Notes under the pieces: generated by a model
The model's input: only the letters and a program-made list of their open reading frames with translations
What the model was told of the DNA's origin: nothing
The model's database searches: none
Made by a program: the position numbers and the translations under genes
Shown: piece after piece, positions 47,750 through 56,852 of the stretch
Position numbering within the stretch: the first letter of the stretch is position 1
Layout: each line of letters starts with the position of its first letter
From: Thraustochytrium sp. TN22
Taxonomy: Eukaryota; Sar; Bigyra; Thraustochytrida; Thraustochytriidae
Assembly: GCA_013306675.1 (NCBI GenBank)
Contig: JABLUY010000007.1
Coordinates: 62,001-126,000 of the forward strand
Reading direction: 5' to 3'
Length of the DNA: 64,000 nucleotides

Positions 47750-50041
47750 ATGCGGGCGGCGCTGGCGCTGGCGCTGGCGCTGGCGCTGGCGCTGACCGCA
47801 GCGCTGGCGCTGGCAGTGCGGCCAGTAGCGGGCGATGGTGATGCAGGCGGCGCGTCGGGCAGCGAGAGGCTGCGCGTGGTGGTGGCGAGCATGGCCTTCC
47901 GCGGGCACGCCATGCCGCTGTTCGAACTGACCGAGGAGCTGCTAGCGCGCGGGCACGAGGTGCGCGTGGCGATCCAAGAGGAGGGCATGCCGTGGTTCGC
48001 CGAGCACAGGTGCGTGGCGTCGAACGGGACCTCCTCGTGCTGCGGCGGCCCACGCGCCTGCCCAGCCGGCAGTCTCATCTCGCTCGGCAGGCTGCAGCAC
48101 GGCCGCTCCGCGGTGCGCAAGCATCTCTACTCGGTGGTGGACGACTCCGCACTCCTGCACGGAATCTGGGGCGTCCTGCGCGACCTGTACCTGGGCCAGG
48201 CCGTGCGCACCATGCGACGCCTGTGCCAGTACCTGAACAGCGCGTCGCGCGTCGCACACATGGACTGCGGCATCAAAGATCCCTTCGGCAACATCGAGGG
48301 CGCGCGTGCCGTCACGCCGGACAACGACGCCGACTGGCGCGGTCCTCGGCCCGCGCCCGCCTGGATGCCGGACGTCATTGTCTCTGACGTTGGCGCCGTT
48401 GGCGTTGCGGAGATCGCCGATCTCTTCGGCGTGCCTGTTGTACTCAACAGCCCCACGCTCTTCTTCTCCCTGGGGGACCCAAGCCGAACGTCCTCGCGCC
48501 ATACGCCCGGCTGGGGCTCGGGCTTCTCGCGCTACATGGGGTTTCTTGATCGCTGCATCAACGCCGTCTACCCACGCCTGGTCGCCATTGCGCTCACACC
48601 GGACTTTGTGCTGCTCAACGAACTTCGCGAGAGTCTCGGCCTGCCCGTCTTCGACTCGCAGCACGCCATCTTCCACAGTCGTCACGTGCTGGTGAACACC
48701 GTCGTCGGTCTCGAGTACGCGCAATTCGTCCCGCCAACCGTACACTTCGTCGGCCTGCTGCAGCGCCCGACATACGTCGGCCCTGAGGTCGATCCACTTC
48801 CGGCGCGCGCCACGCGCGCCTGGCTCGCCGCACAAGCCCGGAGTGGCCGGCCTGTGGCGGCCGTCGCCCTCGGTTCTATCGGCATTACCAGCCCAGACCT
48901 GCTCAGCGCCTTGCTGCGCGGCCTGCGCAACCATGCGGTCCTCTGGGTAATTTCCGCAGAGCACGACCGCCGCGACGCTTTTGTCGCGGGCGCTTCGCGG
49001 GCACGCCACCCTGCTGCGCGTGACGGGTCCCTCGAGATCAACGCGCGCGGCCTTCTGCGCTTCGCGCGCGAGGTGCGCCCGCTGCTCGCCGCCGCCGCCG
49101 TCACCGAAAATGACGGCGACTCGGACGCAGCGCGCGCGGCGCAGCACGACCTCGTCGCCTCCTTTGTGGAGTTCTGCGCAGCCGCAGCGGGCACCTACAG
49201 CGGCAACTCCGTCGACGCGGCAGCTGCGCCCCACCTAGCCACATTGCGCGCGCAGCTCTGCCCCGCGGCACAGGGGTCTTCGACGACGGCGGACGGGGCT
49301 GCTGCCGTGCCGAAGCACTTCTTCCTGCACGAGCAGACAGAGTACCTACCCCTCACGGAGCTCCTCGCGCACAAGTCCATCGTGTCCACCTTCTCCTACT
49401 GTGGGCTGTCCATTGCGCAGGAGAGCATCCGCTCGGCCACGCCGCTCGTCTGCATCCCGCTCTTCGCGGACCAGTTCGACGTCGCGGCGCGCGTCTCCGA
49501 CCTCGGCGTCGGCGTCGCCATCAACCGAGACCAGGAGGCCACGGCAGAGGATGTCGAGGACGCGCTGCACATCGCCTATGCGGCAGATGCGCTCGCGCGT
49601 GCCAGCCGGCTCTGCGGTGAGGTGGAAGGCCCCAGCGCCGCAGCGGACGTGGTGACTTATGTCGCCGGTCGGCCTCCGCCAGCGCTAGTGCGCACGAAGT
49701 CGGAGCTCTGGCCCTCCTTTCGCGGCCAAAATCACGACGTCTTCGCCCTGATCCTCAGCGCCGTCCTCTTTGTTGCCACGCTTGCCATGGCCTTTTGGAA
49801 ACACACGGCGCAACGTCTCGGCATGGACGTCCTCTCTTCCACCCCCTCACCCTCCGCCGAGGAGAATGACGACGATGACCTGGGGTCGCCACCGCCAAGC
49901 CCAATCGCAGTCTCGCACGCGGCATTAGCAACGGCAGCAGACTCGCCCGTTCGAGACGAAAAGGCAGCAGTGTCGAGCACAGCGGCTGACGCTGCGTCGG
50001 CTGCGTCGGCCGCTCCGCTTTATGAACCACAGGATGACTAA
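47750..50041 (+). CDS. Membrane UDP-glycosyltransferase-like protein
   Basis: 763 residues from the ATG at 47750, where a signal peptide starts (MRAALALALALALALTAALA); its hydrophobic core is coded by a GCGCTG hexamer repeat. The N-terminal Rossmann half begins LRVVVASMAFRGHAMPLFEL with the GHxxP-type acceptor-site loop. The donor half contains STFSYCGLSIAQESIRSATP, LVCIPLFADQFDVAARVSDL and GVGVAIN, the UGT signature region (about 547-592); the usual HGG triplet is YCG here while the DQ pair is kept. A membrane helix (FALILSAVLFVATLAMAFW, about 664) and a 75-residue Ser/Ala/acidic cytosolic tail follow, as in ER-type UGTs. It should move a sugar from a UDP-sugar to a small acceptor or lipid in the ER lumen. 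CANT1-type nucleotidases clear the UDP by-product of such enzymes. Length exceeds the family's 520 because of inserts near 420-540 and the tail. Confidence 0.82.
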   Translation: MRAALALALALALALTAALALAVRPVAGDGDAGGASGSERLRVVVASMAFRGHAMPLFELTEELLARGHEVRVAIQEEGMPWFAEHRCVASNGTSSCCGGPRACPAGSLISLGRLQHGRSAVRKHLYSVVDDSALLHGIWGVLRDLYLGQAVRTMRRLCQYLNSASRVAHMDCGIKDPFGNIEGARAVTPDNDADWRGPRPAPAWMPDVIVSDVGAVGVAEIADLFGVPVVLNSPTLFFSLGDPSRTSSRHTPGWGSGFSRYMGFLDRCINAVYPRLVAIALTPDFVLLNELRESLGLPVFDSQHAIFHSRHVLVNTVVGLEYAQFVPPTVHFVGLLQRPTYVGPEVDPLPARATRAWLAAQARSGRPVAAVALGSIGITSPDLLSALLRGLRNHAVLWVISAEHDRRDAFVAGASRARHPAARDGSLEINARGLLRFAREVRPLLAAAAVTENDGDSDAARAAQHDLVASFVEFCAAAAGTYSGNSVDAAAAPHLATLRAQLCPAAQGSSTTADGAAAVPKHFFLHEQTEYLPLTELLAHKSIVSTFSYCGLSIAQESIRSATPLVCIPLFADQFDVAARVSDLGVGVAINRDQEATAEDVEDALHIAYAADALARASRLCGEVEGPSAAADVVTYVAGRPPPALVRTKSELWPSFRGQNHDVFALILSAVLFVATLAMAFWKHTAQRLGMDVLSSTPSPSAEENDDDDLGSPPPSPIAVSHAALATAADSPVRDEKAAVSSTAADAASAASAAPLYEPQDD

Positions 50042-50284
50042 AAAGAAAAGGCGAGGCTGGATCTGATACACTCAAATACAGTTTCGTAATTTCCATGTGC
50101 ACCTCCTTGCTTTTGCGTTTCCTTGCTCGCCCACGGACTCCCTGCTTGATCGTAAGGCTGGGTCAGATACACTCAGAGGCAACTAAGTTTTAATTTACAC
50201 GTGCACCACCTTGCTTTTGCGTTTCCTTGCTTGCCCACAAACTCCTTACTTGATCGCAAGGCTGACCCCCCCCCCCCACTCCAC
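50042..50284. repeat. Two copies of a 101-bp unit between convergent genes
   Basis: Units at about 50069-50169 and 50170-50270 share CCTTGCTTTTGCGTTTCCTT and flanking bases with roughly 80% identity. The second ends in a run of about 13 C at 50266-50278. The whole gap between the glycosyltransferase and SNF2-AlkA stops is this duplication. Confidence 0.8.
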
Positions 50285-53200
50285 CTAAAAGGTGTATGCT
50301 GCAGCACTCGACTCGACAGCATGCCACATGAGCCAGGTCCCGATCGATCGATACGGTCGCCAGGTCGCAGAGAGCTCCAGGAGCTCATGCTCATCAGGCA
50401 AGAGCACCACCTTGGTGTCCTCGGCCTCCTCGCCATTGGTCAGGTTGTAGAGACGCTTAAAGCCCTTGCGTACGACCAAATCGCCGTACGGCAGCACATC
50501 GGGCCGGCCGAGCGAGAAGAGCAAAAACATGTGAATGCTCCACGGCCCGATGCCCTTGACGCCGATGAGCGAATGGAAGACCTCCTCATCCGTCATCTCG
50601 TCGAGGCGGTCCCTGCTCAGATCGCTCGCCACAAAGTGCTTTGCAAGGCCGTGCACGTACTCAGCCTTGCGGCGGCTCAAGCCCGCGGTACGCATCTCGT
50701 CCTCCGAGAGAGCGAGCACCTGGGCCGGCGTGGCCGCCTCCACTCCTTCCCCAACGAGCGCGAGGAAGCGCTTGAAAATGGCGGCGCCCGCCTTGGTGGA
50801 GATCTGCTGGTATACAATGGACCTCACGAGAGCCGTGAACGGGTCGCCCGTGCCGACGCGGTCCATGAGCTGCGTCGGTGCGCCTACCTGATTCACCACC
50901 GTGGCCATCTTTGCATCGTTCTTGGCAAAGTGCGCCAGGGCGTCCGCCATGAGCGCATCGGAGATCTTGCGCGGCTCGCCGCTGCCGAGAAAGTCTGTCT
51001 CGGGCGGCCGCTTCCGTCGCTTCGCCTTTGGGGCGCCCTTGGTCACCGCCTTGGCCTTGGGCTCGGCAGTGTCCACCTGCCGCCGCCTTTTGGCGGCCTT
51101 GCTCTTTTGCGCCGGCTCGGAGGCTTCGGCAGGTCGGAGCTCTTCCGAGGGCTCAAAGTCTGGGTCGCCGGCGTCCTCATTCTTATTTCCCACCTCCTCC
51201 TGCTCGACTGACAAGTCGTCGCTCAAGTCTTCTACGCGGCGTCGCTTGGCGGCTCCACGCTTCCGCTTCGGCGGCTGCTGCAGCTGCTGCTGCGGCGGCG
51301 GTGGGTCCTGCTCCTCCTGCTCTTCGTCGTCCTCCTCCTCCTCCTCGTTCTCCTCCAAGGCCGTCGACGCGCGCCCGTGCAGCTGCGCCTCCATGGCAGA
51401 TCGGAAGTTATTGGCCACAAGGCCCTCGTAGCGTAGACGGAAGCGCAGCGGTTGCTGCAAGCCCCCGGACGCTGGCTCGCGCGAGGGCTGCAAAGCTTGG
51501 CCGCTGGACACCGCGACGCGCTCTTGGAAGGTGCGCGAAAGCGGGTCAAGGTACTGCGCGAAGAAGCGGCCACAAATGCGGATGTTGGCGGCCTCAGCCT
51601 CCTCGATGGTGTCGTGCGCCACGACCACGGTGAGCAGCAGCTTCTTCACGGTCTGGCCGGGCCGGTCGATGCGGCCCTTCATCTGCTCCATGAGGTCGCC
51701 CGGCTGCGGGCGCGTCACAATGCAGTCTGCCAGCTTCTGCAGGTTCAATCCGTGCGCGCCTTCGCGCACGGTGACGACCAGGACGGCGTCGCGCGCGCCC
51801 GAGCCGGGCAACGCCTCGGCGCCCGGGATGGCAGCCAGCAAGCGCTGCTTCTCCTTCTCGTGCGCCGCAAAGACGAGCGGGCGGCGGCCCTGATGGCGCA
51901 GAGCCGCCACCTCGACGGCCACCGCGTCAATGGCCGCTGACTCCTCGTAGTTATGCCTCAGAAATGTCTTGAGGTCCTTGTAGAGCGTGCGCGCATTGGA
52001 CGAGCCATGCCCGTGCACACTCTGCTCGACAATGGCGCGGTAGCGCCGGCGCACGTCTTCGTCCAGGTGCACGGGGCGGAACTCCATGTTCCAGGATCGG
52101 CCATTCTCCGGCAGCGCCACAATGGCGTGCTCGCTGAGCAGGGTCGCCAGGTACGGCTCAATGCGCGGGAGCGGGCTGCGAAGCATCCGGATGAGCACGA
52201 AGAGGTCCGACATGCGCGAGCGGTACATGGTGGCGGACAGCATCATGACGCCGCAGCGGCTGGCCAGGACCTGACGCCAGGCCGAAAAGCTCTGCAGCGC
52301 CTTTTGCGACTGCACCGAGACGGCCTCGTCGATCACGACCAAGTCCCAACCCAGGGTGGAGAACGGGTGATCGCGAGCGCGTGCAAGCGTGGTGAGGACG
52401 ATACTGTCGCCGTCCACCTTGACCTGCTGGCCGCGCGCCAGGCGCCGCGGCGGCTGGCCGCCGCGTGAGAAGCCCTGCGACTTGAGGAAGCCACTCTTGT
52501 CCTGCGTGATGACGTGCACGCCGTGCGTGTGCATCATGACCTGCTTCGCCCACTCGCTGATGAGCGTGTTGGTGGGGACCAACACGAGACCGCCGCGCAA
52601 GGGCTCGCCGCGTCCGGCCAGCAGTGCCTGTGCCTCGGCGATGCAGGCAAGCGCCGAAAGTGTCTTGCCGGCGCCCACCACAGAGGCATCCGCGAAGCCC
52701 AGCATGCCTCCACGCATGCCCTCGCGCACCTTGTCCACGGTCTCCTGCTGGTGCGACCAGAGCTTGGTTGCGATGGAGAAGCGCTGCTGTGGGTCGCTGT
52801 CGCCTTGACGCTGCTGCCGCTGCTGCTCCGCCTGCGCGTCTGTGGCGGCGGCGGATGCCGTCGGGAAGGCCAGTCGGCGGAGCGAGTCCATCATGTCGAC
52901 GAACTGTACATTGGACCGGCTGGAGACGCGGAAACGTGCAAAGGACTGGTGCTGATGCTCCGCAACACGCTGCACACAACCCGGGTACAGCGCGCAAAAG
53001 GCGAACATGACCCGCAGCGCCGTGCCCTCATTCACGAAGTCCTGTTGCCAATGCTGGGGGTTCCCGCCCGCGGACGCCGACAAGGTGAAGGAGTTTCCCT
53101 CCATCATCATGATCTTGAGCAATAGATCGCGGAAGACGTGCGAGGTGATGGGCGTGGCGTCGCGGATCGTGTGCCACAGGTAGACATCGTCCACGTGACT

Positions 53201-56041
53201 CTCGCGGCCACGCGCCGCGGCCGCATCCAGCTTGCGGAAGAGGTCCATGCTGTCGCCTTCGCAGTTGGCGAGCCGCACGTAAAAGGCCTCCTCAATAAGA
53301 CGTGCGAAGTCCTTGCTCAGCGTACGCTTGCCTTGCGGCGCGGAGCACGGCACGAGCAGTTTGCTGGCGTCAAAAGGCGGCAGCTTGGTCCCGTTCGCGA
53401 CGAAACGCAAGGCGGCAGACGTGGCCGGCCTGCGGCGCGGGCGCGTTACCTCCATCTTGGTCTCAATCTGGTGCGTCTCCTGGCCCTGCGCCGCCGGATC
53501 CTCCCAGGCCCACCGAAAGCCAGCCGGCGGCGGAAAGTTGACCTTGACGAGGCGCGGCCCGAGCTCGCCGAGGCGCTCCCGCGCGTCGGCCACGAGTGGG
53601 TCTTTGCTGTCCAAGAAGCGGTTGGCCTGGCGCATCTTGCCGGCGCCCTTTGCCTCCACGTGACGCACGAGAAGCGGCTCGCTCGGGGTGCCCGCCACGA
53701 TGACGGAGAGCGCGGCCGGGTGGTCTGGCTCGCTGGCGGGCAGGTGGATTTGGCGGCCAAAGAGCTGCAAGAAGGCGGTGCGCGCCTCAAGCTCCGTGGG
53801 CAGGCGGCCGCCGCGGGCGCGGCCTCTGGCAACCTTGACCGGGGCGGCAAGGTCCGCGGCGAGCTGGAGCCCGGAGGACGAGCTGCTGGCTTCGGCGGCG
53901 GAGGCAGCGAGCGCCCAGGGCGTCCTCTGCCACGCGTCCGGGGCAAATTGCACCGTGCGGCTCCACGCAGCCTTTTGAATGTCGCTAAGGATGAGCGAGA
54001 GCGACATCTCGTGCGGCGTGAGCTTGATGGATTCCGCTACAGTCGGCGGCAGCTTGATGTCGACCGGCGGGTCGGGCGGGCTGTCTCCTTTCTTCCGCCT
54101 CTTGGTCCGCGTCTTCTCGTCGGAGGGCGCTGGGGCCTCCTTGGCGCCGGCGCCAAGGAACTGCTGCACGCGGAAGAGTTCGGCGTCATCTTCCTCGCCG
54201 GCGAGCTGCTTGCGCACGGCGCGCACATTGAGCGAGCTGGAGATGCGGTCGACGAGGGCACCGAGCGAGCGGATTGAGTGCTGCAGTGTGTTCTGGGGCG
54301 GCGAGCGCAGGCCCGCCTGGAGAAAGAGCAGCAGATTGGAGCTGTAGTCGGCGTCCATGGCGGCGTGCACGGTCTCCATCTCGCACGGCAGCGCCTCGCC
54401 CTTGAGCTCCAGCGAGGTCTTGCGCGTTCTGGGCCGCGGCAGAGGCTGCAGTTTGGCCGCCCATGCCGGATCCTGCAAGCACGGCACGAAACGGAGGAAC
54501 ATGTCGCGGTCCGCGGCCGTGGCGAGCGGGAAGGGGCCCATTGCAGCACAGCGGAGCGCATTGCGCAGGTGCACAACCTCCGGCGCAGCGGAGGCCGACG
54601 CCGGAGAGGATGCAGACGAGGGCGGCACCTCGAGCTCGAGGGTTTCGGGCTTCTTGGCGCGGAAGAAGCCACGCCAGGGCCAAAGCACCGCGGCGATGTC
54701 CTCGTGCGCCTGCAGCGCCAGCGCCGTATTGCGCACCTGCGTGGCGGCACGCGGCGGGAGGCGGAAGCTGGTGTCCACAAAGGCCACGAGGCTGAGTCCG
54801 AGAATGTCCGGCAGTGCCATAAGTGCGCGCGCCTTGTCGGCGTAGAACGGGCAGACGTCGCGCCAGGCGATGGTGAAGAGGCGCCAGAGCAGTAGATGGG
54901 TGGCGGAGGCGCCGTATTGGCCGGTAGAGTCCGTGCTGAGTAGCTGGTCCACGGCGAAGGCGAGCTGACGCGGCGAGGAAAAGGAAGTCCCGCGGAGGAT
55001 GCTCTTGTGCAGCAGGGAGAGCGGGAGGTCAACCTCGAGCATGTGACGCGACGGAACGGGCAGGAAGGCATGCTTGACACTACTCTGCGGCGGCTGCGGC
55101 TGCTGCGGCGGCTGCGGCTGCTGCGGCGGCTGCGGCGGCTGCGGCAGCTGCGGCGGCTGCGGCGGCTGCGGCGGCTGCGGCGGCTGCGGGGTGCGCGTCT
55201 CCGGCTCCGCCTTGACGGCGTCCTTGGTGTCCGTCGTCTGCGACGGCTCGAGGAGCGCCTTCTCTACGGCCAGCACCATGGAGTGGTCCTCGGCCTTGTC
55301 CCCGCTGAGGTGGCCGTCGCGGCCGACCAAGACTTGAAAGACGTGCTTGTCGGCTTCGACGCCAGCCCAATGTGCCTGATCAAAGGGCAGGAGTGAGGTG
55401 TGTGGCTGTGCAGCGCGCACGATGGCTAGCGCGCTGGGCTGCAGCGCGCGCGCGCTGAGTGCCCGCTCGAGGTCCTGCTTGGTTTCCCATAGGTTGTGCG
55501 AGCGAGCGAGGTTCTCATACTTGAGTAGCTTGCGCAGTTCCGGGGCCAGGTCCTCGCTGTCGATGTCGGCGGCGAGCGCCTTGTCGAGGCTGGCGCCGTC
55601 GGCAAACTCGCGGCCAAGCCATTGCAGCGGCAAAATCGGCACGAGGTCGCCATTGCGCTCCTTGCGCGCGCCGCAGGTTTCGATCACGAAGGCAGCCTTG
55701 ATGAGCTCGCCGGGCCGCGTGCGCGCCCTGGCCATGGCCTCCTCGGAGAGTGCGTCCAGGTCCGCGGCGGCGAGGCGCGGCGGCGCCTCCGCGTCCTTGT
55801 CTCGCTCCAGGCAGACGCGCAAGAAGGCCGCCACGGAGCTCGGGTCGCCGTGGCCCACGGCCGCAGCCACCGCCTGCAGGTCGTTGCCCGCCTCGTGCAG
55901 GCGCACGGCGCGGTCCACGGCATCGGGGCGCGCCACATCCCAGCACGTCTCCAGCAGCCTCACCGCCGGCAAGAAGACCGCGCCCGGGTACTGCACGGAG
56001 AGCACCGTGCCCTTGGACAGCAGGCCGCTGCGCCCGAGCAT
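50285..56041 (-). CDS. SNF2-type helicase fused to AlkA-type DNA glycosylase
   Basis: About 1,918 residues from the ATG at 56041 (MLGRSGLLSKG); in-frame ATGs at 56239 and 56305 would add an Arg-run leader coded by a GCC repeat. Residues 1-1080 are unrecognised, with a PQPPQPPQ repeat near 290-320. A superfamily-2 helicase core follows: LWSHQQETVDKVREG (about 1090), motif I SVVGAGKTLSALA (1118), motif II VVIDEAV (1236), motif III MLSATMYRS, and, in the second half, EGAHGLNLQKLADCIVTRPQ and motif VI QMKGRIDRPGQ (1460). A Lys/Arg-rich linker with several nuclear-signal-like clusters (1580-1690) leads to a complete HhH-GPD glycosylase (1695-1918): ALVRSIVYQQISTKAGAAIF, hairpin GVKGIGPWSIHMFLLFSLGR, and LPYGDLVVRKG with the expected catalytic Asp (about 1852). 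AlkA/MAG enzymes remove alkylated bases; the helicase could expose them. One uninterrupted frame joins the parts. Confidence 0.85.
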   Translation of the reverse strand: MLGRSGLLSKGTVLSVQYPGAVFLPAVRLLETCWDVARPDAVDRAVRLHEAGNDLQAVAAAVGHGDPSSVAAFLRVCLERDKDAEAPPRLAAADLDALSEEAMARARTRPGELIKAAFVIETCGARKERNGDLVPILPLQWLGREFADGASLDKALAADIDSEDLAPELRKLLKYENLARSHNLWETKQDLERALSARALQPSALAIVRAAQPHTSLLPFDQAHWAGVEADKHVFQVLVGRDGHLSGDKAEDHSMVLAVEKALLEPSQTTDTKDAVKAEPETRTPQPPQPPQPPQPPQLPQPPQPPQQPQPPQQPQPPQSSVKHAFLPVPSRHMLEVDLPLSLLHKSILRGTSFSSPRQLAFAVDQLLSTDSTGQYGASATHLLLWRLFTIAWRDVCPFYADKARALMALPDILGLSLVAFVDTSFRLPPRAATQVRNTALALQAHEDIAAVLWPWRGFFRAKKPETLELEVPPSSASSPASASAAPEVVHLRNALRCAAMGPFPLATAADRDMFLRFVPCLQDPAWAAKLQPLPRPRTRKTSLELKGEALPCEMETVHAAMDADYSSNLLLFLQAGLRSPPQNTLQHSIRSLGALVDRISSSLNVRAVRKQLAGEEDDAELFRVQQFLGAGAKEAPAPSDEKTRTKRRKKGDSPPDPPVDIKLPPTVAESIKLTPHEMSLSLILSDIQKAAWSRTVQFAPDAWQRTPWALAASAAEASSSSSGLQLAADLAAPVKVARGRARGGRLPTELEARTAFLQLFGRQIHLPASEPDHPAALSVIVAGTPSEPLLVRHVEAKGAGKMRQANRFLDSKDPLVADARERLGELGPRLVKVNFPPPAGFRWAWEDPAAQGQETHQIETKMEVTRPRRRPATSAALRFVANGTKLPPFDASKLLVPCSAPQGKRTLSKDFARLIEEAFYVRLANCEGDSMDLFRKLDAAAARGRESHVDDVYLWHTIRDATPITSHVFRDLLLKIMMMEGNSFTLSASAGGNPQHWQQDFVNEGTALRVMFAFCALYPGCVQRVAEHQHQSFARFRVSSRSNVQFVDMMDSLRRLAFPTASAAATDAQAEQQRQQRQGDSDPQQRFSIATKLWSHQQETVDKVREGMRGGMLGFADASVVGAGKTLSALACIAEAQALLAGRGEPLRGGLVLVPTNTLISEWAKQVMMHTHGVHVITQDKSGFLKSQGFSRGGQPPRRLARGQQVKVDGDSIVLTTLARARDHPFSTLGWDLVVIDEAVSVQSQKALQSFSAWRQVLASRCGVMMLSATMYRSRMSDLFVLIRMLRSPLPRIEPYLATLLSEHAIVALPENGRSWNMEFRPVHLDEDVRRRYRAIVEQSVHGHGSSNARTLYKDLKTFLRHNYEESAAIDAVAVEVAALRHQGRRPLVFAAHEKEKQRLLAAIPGAEALPGSGARDAVLVVTVREGAHGLNLQKLADCIVTRPQPGDLMEQMKGRIDRPGQTVKKLLLTVVVAHDTIEEAEAANIRICGRFFAQYLDPLSRTFQERVAVSSGQALQPSREPASGGLQQPLRFRLRYEGLVANNFRSAMEAQLHGRASTALEENEEEEEDDEEQEEQDPPPPQQQLQQPPKRKRGAAKRRRVEDLSDDLSVEQEEVGNKNEDAGDPDFEPSEELRPAEASEPAQKSKAAKRRRQVDTAEPKAKAVTKGAPKAKRRKRPPETDFLGSGEPRKISDALMADALAHFAKNDAKMATVVNQVGAPTQLMDRVGTGDPFTALVRSIVYQQISTKAGAAIFKRFLALVGEGVEAATPAQVLALSEDEMRTAGLSRRKAEYVHGLAKHFVASDLSRDRLDEMTDEEVFHSLIGVKGIGPWSIHMFLLFSLGRPDVLPYGDLVVRKGFKRLYNLTNGEEAEDTKVVLLPDEHELLELSATWRPYRSIGTWLMWHAVESSAAAYTF
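55080..55192 (-). repeat. Pro-Gln-Pro coding repeat
   Basis: Tandem variants of GGCTGCGGC on + code for PQPPQPPQPPQPPQ in the SNF2-AlkA protein. It lies in an otherwise disordered part and is likely length-variable. Confidence 0.85.
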
Positions 56042-56780
56042 CCCGCTCGCCAGCCGCTTGAGCAGGAGGAGCGCGGCCTTGCGGCGGCGGCGGCGGCGGC
56101 GGCGGCGCGCGACAAGCTTTTCGGGCTCTGCACAGTGGTCCCGGGCCCGCCGGCTGCAGGAGGGGGAGCGAACATCGAAGCGCTGGCGGCAGCGGAACGC
56201 GATCAAAACTCGAACTTGAAGGCGCTTGAAGGCGAACATCGAAGCGAGCGAGCATCTTGGAGCCGCACGACGGAGCGCAACAATTCTCGCTCCAAGCGTG
56301 ACCAAACAAAAAAGCGAACATCGAAGCGCTGGCGGCGCCGCGCGGCGGCGGAACGCAATGAAGAAGACTCAAGGTTGCGCGATTCAAGCAGCACGATCCT
56401 TAGCACGATCCTTAGCACGATTCTTGAAGGAAAAAGCTGAGGCGGCGAAGGGTTTCATCAAGCAAGATGCTTTTAGCAAATGTTGGAAAGTGGTGATGGT
56501 TGGTTGTACCACCACCCGCACGATTTATGAGACGTTCAAAGTGGCTGGGCTCGCGCGCGAGAGTCTCAGGGGGATGCACTCGGCGTAGTAGTCAAACAGA
56601 GAGGGCGAGCTGGGTCGCATGATGCGTGCAAGCATGCATGCTTGTGAGCGCCATGCCTTGCTCCGGAACCATGAGGTAAAAAGCCCGTGAGGTGAAAAGC
56701 CCATACATTGCGGGCTACAGCCCAGCTGAGAAAGCTGGAGCTGTGAGGAGGACTTGGGCGAGGGGGGGGGGAGGGCACAC

Positions 56781-56821
<41 letters not shown>

Positions 56822-56852
56822 AGAAGAAGCAGGAAGACTGTGGCACCACGGG
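56042..56852. other. Upstream of SNF2-AlkA gene, 3' of kinase gene
   Basis: Holds three dispersed copies of CGAACATCGAAGCG with variable following bases (about 56170, 56230, 56316), a GCC run (56080-56108), three CTTAGCACGAT copies (about 56396-56430), a G-run (56763-56771) and a 12-unit CAG tract (56782-56817). The open frame of the SNF2 gene extends across the first part; I read it as leader. Confidence 0.5.
56782..56817. repeat. (CAG)12 tract in kinase 3' flank
   Basis: Twelve CAG units followed by AAG triplets, 36 bases past the kinase stop on the opposite strand, so CTG in the kinase transcript. Confidence 0.9.
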
